Below are positions 1-8,356 of a DNA stretch of 34,685 bases, piece after piece. The position numbers were made by a program, and so were the translations under genes. Source of the DNA: Phycisphaerae bacterium (lineage in GTDB: Bacteria; Planctomycetota; Phycisphaerae; UBA1845). Within the stretch, counting starts at the first letter, position 1. Each line of letters begins with the position of its first letter. The stretch lies in contig JAJDDZ010000209.1 of NCBI GenBank assembly GCA_029260025.1, forward strand, positions 1 through 34,685. The letters are read 5' to 3'. The notes beneath the pieces were generated by a model. The model made no database searches. It was not told the origin of the DNA and saw nothing but the letters and a program-made list of their open reading frames with translations.

Positions 1-140
1 TCAGAGCATCGCCCGTAAGGAAGCTGATGATCCCCCCGCAGTGTCCCAACATCGCCTATCGTATCGGGCGCCACTGGCGGCTTGCCCGCCATGGCTCCTT
101 GCATCCTTGGTCCATGTCGAACTTCGCGTACAATAGACCA

Positions 141-677
141 ATGGCCTACATCCCCTACATCGAAGAACCAAACGCTCCCGAAGACCTAAAAACCCTCTAC
201 AACCGCTACCGCGACCCCCTAGGTCACGTCGACAATATCCTAAAAATCCACGGCCCAAACCCCCCAAGTCTAGAAGCCCATGCAAAGCTCTACGTCACCC
301 TCATGCGAGGAAAGTCCGACCTGAGCAAGATCCAAAGAGAGATGATCGCCGTCGTCGTGTCGTCGATCAACGAATGTCACTACTGAATCCACCACCACGC
401 GGCAGGTCTTGCCCGACTAACAAAAGATGAAACGCTAGCGAAGGCTCTAGCTGCTGACTACAAAACCGCCCCCATCGAATCAGCCGAAAAAGAAATGCTA
501 AACTACGCCGCCAAACTAACCAAAACCCCAGCAGCAATAGAGAAGGGCGACGTCGATGCACTGCGAAACTCAGGATTTTCCAACACCGCCATCCTGGACA
601 TCGCCCAAGTCACCGCCTACTTCGCCTACGTAAACAGAATCGCAGATGGTTTGGGAGTGGAGTTAGAAGGGGAGTAA
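141..677 (+). CDS. AhpD-like / carboxymuconolactone decarboxylase family peroxidase-related protein; candidate selenoprotein with Sec at in-frame TGA 384..386
   Basis: ORFs 27..386 and 495..677 are in the same frame. Reading through TGA gives ...SSINECHY-U-IHHHAAGLARLTKDETLAKALAADYKTAPIESAEKEMLNYAAKLTKTP...ILDIAQVTAYFAYVNRIADGLGVELEGE, a continuous AhpD-like protein with the NECxYCxxHH motif, Cys replaced by TGA. Confidence 0.88.
384..413 (+). promoter_or_regulatory. Candidate bacterial SECIS element immediately downstream of the UGA
   Basis: UGA at 384-386, then hairpin G401GCA-GGTCT-TGCC413. The AGGTCT apical segment is at +21..+26 counted from U of UGA, the same spacing and loop sequence as E. 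coli fdhF SECIS (recalled from knowledge). Confidence 0.8.
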
Positions 678-723
678 CAACCGGGGGTGGGGTAGGTCAT
701 TCTTAGTCTTGACGTTTGCGAAG

Positions 724-1332
724 CTACTTCTGCTTCTCGCCCTCACCCTTGAGTGAGCTTAGCTCCGCCCGAAGGCTAGCGAGCTTATCAAGCTCCTTGC
801 GATGCTCAGCCTCGGCTTCCGCCTCGATGAGTCGGTCAATGTCGGCGTCCGAAATCACTTCGCTATCGCTGCTCATCTCCGCATCCTGGGCTGCGACGTC
901 TTCGACGGTATCGAGGAACATATTCATCCGCTCCTCCATCGTCTGCGACTGAACCATCGCTTTTTCCCAATCCGCCTGCGTTTTGACAAGGTCTGTCTCA
1001 CCAAAAAGCTTGCCGATTTCGCTGGCCATCATCCCCATCGCGGAGGCAAAGTCAGCCGACGCCTCAGCCTGCTTCTTAATTAGCAGGGCATTTTTAACCG
1101 AAAGCAGTTGCCGCTCAAGCATCTTACGAATCGTTGCGGTCTTCTTCAGCGAGTTGCGAATGAACGCATACTGATTCATATCGCCGATTTTCTTAGCGTG
1201 CTGGGCGTTGCGGATGAACTCGTCCTGGAACTTACCTTGTTCCCGGATAGACTTCTCGATCCGCCGAATCCCCTGCCGGATTTTGATATCCCGCTCGATC
1301 CGCCGTTCCTCTGCCGATTTGAAAAGACCCAT
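724..1332 (-). CDS. Coiled-coil protein, putative ESCRT-III/Snf7-like (paralogue A)
   Basis: 202 aa: basic helical N-terminus (MGLFKSAEERRIERDIKIRQGIRRIEKSIREQ...), long helix with IRNSLKKTATIRKMLERQLLSVKNALL, 'ASAMGMMASEIGKL...WEKAMVQSQTMEERMNMFLDTVEDV', acidic C-terminus ending in ELDKLASLRAELSSLKGE. This resembles the CHMP/Snf7 layout. Confidence 0.55.
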   Translation of the reverse strand: MGLFKSAEERRIERDIKIRQGIRRIEKSIREQGKFQDEFIRNAQHAKKIGDMNQYAFIRNSLKKTATIRKMLERQLLSVKNALLIKKQAEASADFASAMGMMASEIGKLFGETDLVKTQADWEKAMVQSQTMEERMNMFLDTVEDVAAQDAEMSSDSEVISDADIDRLIEAEAEAEHRKELDKLASLRAELSSLKGEGEKQK

Positions 1333-1428
1333 ACGCTTTCTTTCTGCTAATCACATTGCGAGGCTGATGTGCATTCGTCGCGATAAACGCGCCGGCACCG
1401 AGTTTCATCACTCGCTATCTTGAATTTG

Positions 1429-2034
1429 CTATTCCTCTGGCGCAGCGTGCTTCTGCCGAACAGACTTATCCGCCTCTTCAAATGCTTCCTTCGCGTCCTC
1501 GATCGTTCCCGCGTCCATCTTATCCCAAATGTCGAGTACGGTATTTCCAGCCTCGCCCAATGAGCCGCCTTCTTCGTCAGCCGTCGCACCAACCGCCAGA
1601 ATTTCGTCCAGGCGCTCCTGATAGACTTCCGTACGGACCGAGTCCGATTCGATCAATTTCCCAAGACGTAGTAAGTCACCCTGACTCACAAGCCCCAGAC
1701 TACTAGAAGTACCAGCCCGCTCCGCATTCTCGCGAAGCATTCGCAAACGAGAAACCGTCAGCATCTCTTTGCTACGAATGTTAAGCTGCCGAGCAAGCAT
1801 CAGTTGCTCGGTCGTCTTGAACTCGAATTCCTGTGCAAGCGCACGACGAAGCTCAGGCGTCTTCTCGACAGATCCCCGCTCAAAAAGAGACTGCTTATTC
1901 GTCGCGATCTTGGTGATTTTATTCAAGAGCTGCGTACGGTCCTTCTCCAAAAGAAGCTCCTGCCGCCGCAACTCACTACGCGTCATACGCGAAAGTGGTT
2001 TCTTTCGTTTCAATAACCACTCAAGAAATGCCAT
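1429..2034 (-). CDS. Coiled-coil protein, putative ESCRT-III/Snf7-like (paralogue B)
   Basis: 201 aa: basic alpha1/alpha2-like hairpin (KDRTQLLNKITKIATNKQSLFERGSVEKTPELRRALAQEFEFKTTEQLMLARQLNIRSKEMLTVSRLRML), acidic C-terminus. Shares the MLxRQL motif with neighbours. Confidence 0.5.
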   Translation of the reverse strand: MAFLEWLLKRKKPLSRMTRSELRRQELLLEKDRTQLLNKITKIATNKQSLFERGSVEKTPELRRALAQEFEFKTTEQLMLARQLNIRSKEMLTVSRLRMLRENAERAGTSSSLGLVSQGDLLRLGKLIESDSVRTEVYQERLDEILAVGATADEEGGSLGEAGNTVLDIWDKMDAGTIEDAKEAFEEADKSVRQKHAAPEE

Positions 2035-2076
2035 GTAACATGCTTTCGTTTTGCAAAGGTATCCGAATCGCAGACT

Positions 2077-3549
2077 TTAAGAAGCCTCCGGACCCGCCTG
2101 GTCGCGCTCTGGTTCAACTTGAGTAGGAGGCAATTCCTCAATAGGCTCTGTCGAATCCACCACCGCCGAATCTGATTCCTTGACCAAAGAAGCCTTCTCG
2201 CTCTCCTTCGAAACCGGCCCAGGCGCTGGAGCCTCTGCAGCCTTAACGTCATCACCCTCAAACTCTTTCAAAATCGCAAGCTCGTCCGCGCTAACCAATG
2301 ACGCTTCCAACCCAGTCTCCAAGCTCCCCACAAGCGCCGCGTCAGCGTTAAGCGTCTCAAGCATTTCTTCAGCTTTCACCGCGTTCTCGGTTAGCTCTTC
2401 CGTATCCGGAAGTTGAGCAATCTCACCTTGTTGAATCAAAGTCAGGTTATGAATGTCGGTGCTGATAATGTTGATCTGCTGATTAAGCATCCCAGCCGTC
2501 GTGTTTTGCCGTGCAATGTCCTTGCGAAGTTGTGCAACTTGCGCCGCGAGTCGACGACGCGGAACCGAAGACCCAGCCGCCTTCCCATCCGCAACCAACC
2601 CCGCCTCTTTTACTTCCAACTTCGTAATATCGTCATAAATCCGATCACGCCGCTGCGAAAGCGCAGCCCGCCGCTCGGATAGCATATTAATCTTCTCGGC
2701 TTCGTTTCCTTCACCGGAAAAAAGTCGCCGCACCCTGTCGATCATATTCATCGATCGTTTTCCTCCCTGCTGCTCCGCCGCTCCGCGGTAAAGCAGGAAT
2801 TCTCCACCTTTTTTCGCAACCCTCAACTCTGGATCATCGGCGGCAACCTTCTCGAACCCCTCTTGGACAACGTTTTCCGGGAGATTCGCTTCTTTCGCCA
2901 GTTGTGAAACCGAAATACCGCCAGTCAATAGGTCCGTGCTCCGATCCGCGATTATCTCCCGAACCCGCTCTACCTTTTGCTTCGACCCTTCCGGATCAAA
3001 TATTTTGAGCACACGCGGGTCAACGTTCTCGCCGCTAGCCGTAGCCTTCCAGCCGCCCATACCGTCCGGTTCAACAAGAACAACCGTCGAGTTTGCAGTA
3101 TCAAGTTTCGCACTCCGCGCTTCTTCCGTAAAACCAGTCGGCGCACAAATACCAATCAAATGCGGCGACCGCCGATCAGTCAGGAGCTTACGAACATGAT
3201 CGCCCAGCTCTCCAAGTCCGATTGGACCAGCGCTTCCGCTCTTGGCAAACTCATCCAAGGGAGAAAGAACCGATGCAATGGCAACGCCCGTTCGCTTTCG
3301 CCAAAAAAGCATCTTTCGCGCAAATCCCTGGAGAACGATCTTCCGGTTAGACGGCAATGATTTAAGTTTGTCACGATCGTACACCCGGTTCGCCGCCAGT
3401 AGCGCCCGCAGCCGATCCGACTCATCGTCATCCGCACGTTTCCAATGCGAACCCTTCAGATCTTTCCCCTTCGCGTCCTCCAGGTTCGAGTCAACGCCAG
3501 ATAGAAAGTCCGTCTCGAATTGCAGTGCTTTGCTCGCGTCAGTTCCCAT
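2077..3549 (-). CDS. Multidomain protein: N-terminal alpha/beta-like region, central winged-helix-like segment, C-terminal Snf7-like coiled coil (paralogue C)
   Basis: 490 aa: 'DLLTGGISVSQLAKEANLPENVVQEGFEKVAADDPELRVAKKGGEFLLYRG' reads as a wHTH; the C-terminal half 'AEKINMLSERRAALSQRRDRIYDDITKLEVKEAGL...RRRLAAQVAQLRKDIARQNTTAGMLNQQINIISTDIHNLTLIQQ' parallels paralogue B; acidic/Pro-rich tail. Confidence 0.5.
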   Translation of the reverse strand: MGTDASKALQFETDFLSGVDSNLEDAKGKDLKGSHWKRADDDESDRLRALLAANRVYDRDKLKSLPSNRKIVLQGFARKMLFWRKRTGVAIASVLSPLDEFAKSGSAGPIGLGELGDHVRKLLTDRRSPHLIGICAPTGFTEEARSAKLDTANSTVVLVEPDGMGGWKATASGENVDPRVLKIFDPEGSKQKVERVREIIADRSTDLLTGGISVSQLAKEANLPENVVQEGFEKVAADDPELRVAKKGGEFLLYRGAAEQQGGKRSMNMIDRVRRLFSGEGNEAEKINMLSERRAALSQRRDRIYDDITKLEVKEAGLVADGKAAGSSVPRRRLAAQVAQLRKDIARQNTTAGMLNQQINIISTDIHNLTLIQQGEIAQLPDTEELTENAVKAEEMLETLNADAALVGSLETGLEASLVSADELAILKEFEGDDVKAAEAPAPGPVSKESEKASLVKESDSAVVDSTEPIEELPPTQVEPERDQAGPEAS

Positions 3550-3671
3550 GCATCTCGCCGTTTACGTCCAAATCCAATCTCTCATCTACGACAGGTTTGT
3601 AACCGGTGAATCAATCAAATACAACCGCACGTCACATCAGCACAGGCAAACCCACGATTCAACGCCACCCG

Positions 3672-3938
3672 TCACGACCGTCGCGCAACAAGCTTCGTCC
3701 CGCACTGACTACAGTAGCTCGCCTCGCGATTCTCTACTTTTCGACACCCTTCACGCGGGCACACCAGTCGCTCACCGCTGCCAGAGAAAGTATTCCGCCT
3801 TCCGAACACCAACCCGCAGGCAAAGCAAACCCCCCGCCAGACCGTGTGCAGAACGCCAAATACAAAGGCAGTGATCCCAAGCACAAGTACGATTGCAATG
3901 ACGAGCAGGTTCGCGGACATCGTCGTTCCTCGATTCAC
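3672..3938 (-). CDS. Small membrane-anchored zinc-ribbon protein
   Basis: 88 aa: TM helix (LLVIAIVLVLGITAFVFGVLHTVW) then CFACG...CPREGCRK...YCSQCGTKL. Confidence 0.6.
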   Translation of the reverse strand: MNRGTTMSANLLVIAIVLVLGITAFVFGVLHTVWRGVCFACGLVFGRRNTFSGSGERLVCPREGCRKVENREASYCSQCGTKLVARRS

Positions 3939-3945
3939 CGAGCGA

Positions 3946-5010
3946 TCACGTCAATCGCCCCAGATCCTTTCCACAAGAGATACAAAACCGGTCGCTATAA
4001 TGCACAACCGATTCGCAAGAAGGACAACTCGGGACCGACTCCACCAGCTGATGTCCGCACCGAATACAAAACTGATCCGTCGGCTCCACAGTCATCTCGC
4101 ACGCAGGGCACGCTCTTCCATTTTTCCCAACCCTCGCCCTTCTCACAAAAGCAGGCAAAGGCGGAATCGTAGCATCGACGTGTTGACCCCGGCTTGTCTC
4201 CGGCGAAAGCGCAGCCAACATCTCCTCCGCAGAGGTAAACCGCTGCTCAAGTCGTGTGTAACAACGCCTCACCACATCATCAAGCCATGAAGGAACCTCA
4301 CTCCGCAGTTTCCCCGGAAGATCAAAACCCTGTGGCCTCTCCCCAGTGAGAAGCTCAAACAAAATCACTCCGCAAGAGTAAAGATCGCTCCGCCCATCAA
4401 CGTCCGATCCCTGCTTCTGCTCCGGCGACATATACGCCCATGTCCCCGCAATACTTTTTCCATTTTCCGTCAGCACGCTACCGCTTTGCATCAGCGATTG
4501 CGTGACATTTCCACTAACAGACCCAAGCCCAAAGTCCGTTACCTTCACGCAATGTTCGCTCAGTTCATCAAGACGCGAAACGGGCAGCGTCAAGAGTATA
4601 TTTGCTGGCTTAACATCCCGATGAACAATCCCGGCCGCGTGCGCGCTCGCAAGCGCCCCAAGAATCCCCCGAACGACAACAATCGCAGACTCAATCGGAA
4701 ACGCTGCCCCAGCGTGGTCGATCGCCTCCCGTAGCGACGGACCATCGATGTATTCCATGATCAGGTAAGGCGGGTCGCCGTACGGGTCCATATCGATCGC
4801 CCGCACGATGTTCGCGTCGTCCAACCCATGAATCGCGACCCCTTCGCGCTGAAGATTACGAACATATTGTGGGTCAGTTGGGATCTTAATTGCGACGACT
4901 TGGTCAAGCACGTGATGGCGCGCTCGCCAAACTTCGCCAAAGCTTCCCGCACCGACAACACGGTCAAGCAAGTAGTTATTGATTCGATCGCCTTCACGAA
5001 GCGCAGACAT
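3946..5010 (-). CDS. Serine/threonine protein kinase with two C-terminal zinc ribbons
   Basis: GAGSFGEVWRA glycine loop, VAIK, IVHRDVKPANILL catalytic loop, VTDFGLG, APE-like MSPEQ; C-term CPACEMTVEPTDQFCIRCGHQL and CPSCESVVHYSDRFCISCGKDL. Confidence 0.93.
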   Translation of the reverse strand: MSALREGDRINNYLLDRVVGAGSFGEVWRARHHVLDQVVAIKIPTDPQYVRNLQREGVAIHGLDDANIVRAIDMDPYGDPPYLIMEYIDGPSLREAIDHAGAAFPIESAIVVVRGILGALASAHAAGIVHRDVKPANILLTLPVSRLDELSEHCVKVTDFGLGSVSGNVTQSLMQSGSVLTENGKSIAGTWAYMSPEQKQGSDVDGRSDLYSCGVILFELLTGERPQGFDLPGKLRSEVPSWLDDVVRRCYTRLEQRFTSAEEMLAALSPETSRGQHVDATIPPLPAFVRRARVGKNGRACPACEMTVEPTDQFCIRCGHQLVESVPSCPSCESVVHYSDRFCISCGKDLGRLT

Positions 5011-5136
5011 CGCAGAACCCTCATCTCAGCTTGCGAGGTCAACCGCTTCGCGCATCACGTGAAGTGCAAAACCAATCGGCCACGGTCAAACCAGCGCCAG
5101 CGGATAGAACATAAACAGTACAAGAGCGACGACTCA

Positions 5137-5556
5137 TCATCGTCCAAGATCCTCAAGCCGTTCCGCTTGGTGCTCGCAGGCCTTTAGATTATAGACGGCC
5201 GCAGCGAGGAATCCAAGAAAAAGGATCATCCAGGTAAACCCGCCGAGACCCGATATGCGCCCAATCAGACAGAACGCGACAACCGCATCAGCGATCAGGT
5301 ACCCAACTAGCATCAACACCGCAGCAATGTTCGAGTCCTTCGCAACAACCCAGCTCGTTAAGAAAAAAGTCGCCCAAGGAAGCGCCAAAACAATCCCGAT
5401 CCATACCAACACATACTTGATCGTCAGCCAAATCGTCTCAAGGTGTTCCGGGTGTTTCCAAAACCAAATCCCCGCCCCGATTGTTCCGAGCGCAATGATT
5501 CCGGAAATTACCTTTCCGCCTACATGTTGTCCAATTTCAGTCAGCATATTCGTCAC
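5137..5556 (-). CDS. Multi-pass membrane protein of unknown function
   Basis: 139 aa with several hydrophobic segments (IISGIIALGTIGAGIWFW; YVLVWIGIVLALPWATFFL; AAVLMLVGYLIADAVVAFCLI; FTWMILFLGFLAAAVY); co-directional with the kinase. Confidence 0.6.
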   Translation of the reverse strand: MTNMLTEIGQHVGGKVISGIIALGTIGAGIWFWKHPEHLETIWLTIKYVLVWIGIVLALPWATFFLTSWVVAKDSNIAAVLMLVGYLIADAVVAFCLIGRISGLGGFTWMILFLGFLAAAVYNLKACEHQAERLEDLGR

Positions 5557-5739
5557 CTCAAAACGCGCCTCAAAGCGATGACCGCTTACCTCAGCCCGCT
5601 CGTTCTCAAAATCCTATCCGCGCGCAGCGACATTACCATCGTATTCGGTATCCGAACGGAAATATCCGCCGAAACCTGACCAGATTCCAGCTAGAATTGA
5701 AGACAAATGCGGTCGCCTAGGTCGAAACGAATTGAAGGC

Positions 5740-7167
5740 CTAAAGAGACGCCGTATCCGAAATCTTACCCGCCACGCGAAGCTGGTTCTTTCCCCCAGCC
5801 TTAGCTTCGTATAGCGCCTGATCCGCCGCACGCACAAGACCGTCTGCATCAACTGCGTCACACGTCGGAAGATTCGCGATTCCAACACTCATCGTGACCC
5901 CAGCAAGCGGGAATCGCTCAGAAAGGCTAATCCGAAACCGTTCGATGATTCGCGTTCCGAGGGATGCCGCCTGCTCTTGATCAGTTTGCGGAAGTAGTAT
6001 GATAAACTCATCACCACCGAACCGGGCTGCAACGTCGTGCGAACGAAGTTCCCCAAGAAGCGTTTCCGCTGTGAGCATAAGAAGCTCATCGCCAACCTGA
6101 TGTCCAAAAGTATCGTTGGCGGTCTTAAACTCATCCAGGTCGATCATAATGCAAGAGAGATCACCGTTGTGGCGTGAGGCCTCAGAAAATCGCCGACCCA
6201 GTGTCTCGTTAAAGTACCGTCGGTTATAAAGGCCAGTCAGCGGTTCGCGCGACGCAAGCTCACGAAGTTGCCCGGTCCGATGCGCTACGCGCTCTTCGAG
6301 TTCCGCGTTGAGGCGAATGATCCGTTCGTGCGTCTGTTGCTGTTGGTCAGCCATCTGGTTAAACGCCCGCGCCAACCGTCCGATCTCATCGTTGCGACTT
6401 AGCGAGCTACGAACGTCGAGTTTGCCCTGCGAGAACTTCAAGATCACATCAGACAAACCGTCAAGAGGCGAAACGATCCGACGAACCACCATGAACCCCA
6501 ACGGTACCGCGATGAACATCGCCAGCATCCCAACCCCGACCACAAGGTCAAGCTTATTCGACATCGTCCGTCCCCAGTCCCCCGCGATCGTCCCCGTGCG
6601 GACATACCCCAGAAGCTCGGTAGGACGACCGCGACTACGCCCAGAGACCGCCTCGCGCCGCGTCACAGGATACATCACGTCAAGAAACATAGGAGTCGTG
6701 TCATTATCAGCGAAAACAACAGGCGTCCCGGGGAACGGAACACTCGTAGCGCCATCTCGACGAAGTTTTCGCAGAATGTCAACGCCATGATGTTGGGCAG
6801 ACGCGAGTTGCCGACCCTCCGCGTCGGAGATCAAGACGTAAAGAAGTGGGGATCCATTCGACGACTCAACCGCAAGAGGTTGCAGCGCGCCCTCGTCGCC
6901 AGACTCCATCGTCGCTGCCACGCCCTTGGCAAGAAGACCCGCAGCGTGAACCAGCTTTTCCGAATGATTATTCCGAGCAAGCTCCCCGCTTGAGCGCAAG
7001 AGGTACCCAGAAACCACAGCCGTCACTGACAGCGTCAGCACAACGACCAGCGCCGTCGCCTTGAACTGCAACGTTGAAACGGCGTCACAAGTGACACGCC
7101 AAAGCGTGCGTGGCGCAGTCTCAGGCGGACTATATACAGAAGGCGCGACCATGGATAAAGCAGACAT
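5740..7167 (-). CDS. Membrane-bound diguanylate cyclase (sensor region, HAMP, GGDEF)
   Basis: TM, periplasmic region, second TM, HAMP-like (VVRRIVSPLDGLSDVILKFSQGKLDVR), DPLTGLYNRR-like motif (REPLTGLYNRRYF) and RSHDVAARFGGDEF, i.e. intact GGDEF plus RxxD I-site. Confidence 0.93.
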   Translation of the reverse strand: MSALSMVAPSVYSPPETAPRTLWRVTCDAVSTLQFKATALVVVLTLSVTAVVSGYLLRSSGELARNNHSEKLVHAAGLLAKGVAATMESGDEGALQPLAVESSNGSPLLYVLISDAEGRQLASAQHHGVDILRKLRRDGATSVPFPGTPVVFADNDTTPMFLDVMYPVTRREAVSGRSRGRPTELLGYVRTGTIAGDWGRTMSNKLDLVVGVGMLAMFIAVPLGFMVVRRIVSPLDGLSDVILKFSQGKLDVRSSLSRNDEIGRLARAFNQMADQQQQTHERIIRLNAELEERVAHRTGQLRELASREPLTGLYNRRYFNETLGRRFSEASRHNGDLSCIMIDLDEFKTANDTFGHQVGDELLMLTAETLLGELRSHDVAARFGGDEFIILLPQTDQEQAASLGTRIIERFRISLSERFPLAGVTMSVGIANLPTCDAVDADGLVRAADQALYEAKAGGKNQLRVAGKISDTASL

Positions 7168-7345
7168 CTATCGCAAAACAGAACTCGAGAGCGCGGACCG
7201 ACCGCGCAACACCAAGAGCTGCGTCCATTATGCGTATCGACGCCTAAGGAAGGGAACTACATACCCTCAAGTCGACGAAGAAAGGGGGATCAGAGGACAT
7301 GGACCGGTGCGCATAGCAAGACCCGCAGTTATCGGACGATCAACC

Positions 7346-8356
7346 TTACGATTGGGCGGGTTGACTTGTTGTCTCGACCTCGCGCGCACGATCCCGAAGC
7401 GTATCAAGAACTTCGCGGACCTCGTTCGCCATCCGGGCGTTTGGGAAATCGCGTATCAGCTCCAAACCAGTATCGAGCGCATCCTGCCAGCGGTGATCCC
7501 GAACAGCAAACTGAAACTGCACGCCAAGTTGAAGAAGTTTCTCTTTGAAAACATCGCGAGCGCTGTCTTGCAGGGTGCGCGCTTCCGCCGGCGACAGGTA
7601 TTGATCAAGCTCTTTGAGAATATCAATCGCGTGGTCCGTATCGCTCTTACGAACAGCCTCATCCCATGACGAGATCAGTTCCTGTTTATGTTGCGACTGA
7701 AGTGACCGCATACGATCTGCAAGACCCAAGACCCGCGGATTGTCCGGAAGCGCGATTCTCAGTCGGTCGATTTCACTTTCCGCCCGAGTCCAAGCGAAGT
7801 CCAGGAAATAGCCCTCGATGATCTGGACCGCTTCTTGCAAGCGAGACTCAATCCGTTCAGCACGCGCATCGTCAAGCTCTTCCCGACACTTATCCGCTTC
7901 TTCCTTGCATCCAAAACGACGCTCGATTTCATCGATCAGATAAAGCGCAGCGTCCCAGTTCTCAGTACGAAGATCCTCGCGAATCGCGTTACGAAGTGCA
8001 TCCAGTTCTTCATCCCGCCTCGCCAAGGACTTCGCCACATCAGAGATACGCGTATTACCAGCAATCTCAGTAAGTGCTACCGTCTGAGTAGCGATCGCTT
8101 CACTAAGATCACGAGCAACTGTCAATTGTCGAGAAAGCGTCGCCTCTGTCTTCAAAAGAAGCGGCGTAAGAATAAAAACTATCGCAGCAAGGAAAATCAA
8201 GAAAACCCCCGCCGAAACCATCCAAAGTTTCGGAGAATCCCCATACCCCATGAGCGCAAGCCCAACAATCGAAACGCCATACAGCACCGCACCAACACAG
8301 GCGAAAGTCTGAAGCATCCGAACTTGAGGAAACCGATTACCAGATGACATAGTCAC
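7346..8356 (-). CDS. Membrane protein with cytoplasmic coiled-coil / repeat-like helical domain
   Basis: 336 aa: two N-terminal TM helices followed by a long helical domain (DEELDALRNAIREDLRTENWDAALYLIDEIERRFG...ALDTGLELIRDFPNARMANEVREVLDTL). Confidence 0.65.
   Translation of the reverse strand: MTMSSGNRFPQVRMLQTFACVGAVLYGVSIVGLALMGYGDSPKLWMVSAGVFLIFLAAIVFILTPLLLKTEATLSRQLTVARDLSEAIATQTVALTEIAGNTRISDVAKSLARRDEELDALRNAIREDLRTENWDAALYLIDEIERRFGCKEEADKCREELDDARAERIESRLQEAVQIIEGYFLDFAWTRAESEIDRLRIALPDNPRVLGLADRMRSLQSQHKQELISSWDEAVRKSDTDHAIDILKELDQYLSPAEARTLQDSARDVFKEKLLQLGVQFQFAVRDHRWQDALDTGLELIRDFPNARMANEVREVLDTLRDRAREVETTSQPAQS

Noticed and set aside
1-285. Minus-strand 94-aa ORF at the window start
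   Set aside because: Gly/Arg/Cys-rich shadow translation, overlaps the start of the AhpD-like gene on the opposite strand.
27-386. Reading 27..386 and 495..677 as two separate genes or a pseudogene broken by a nonsense mutation
   Set aside because: The frame is intact, TGA falls at a conserved Cys column, and a correctly spaced SECIS-like hairpin follows.
724-1332. Assigning 724..1332 as plain PspA/Vipp1
   Set aside because: Length and helical content are compatible, but the acidic tail with MIM1-like end and the three-paralogue arrangement fit a CHMP/Snf7-type reading better; needs HMM search to decide.
3242-4290. Plus-strand ORFs 3242..3874, 3606..4172 and 3844..4290
   Set aside because: Antisense to the 490-aa, zinc-ribbon and kinase genes; basic, compositionally shadow-like translations.
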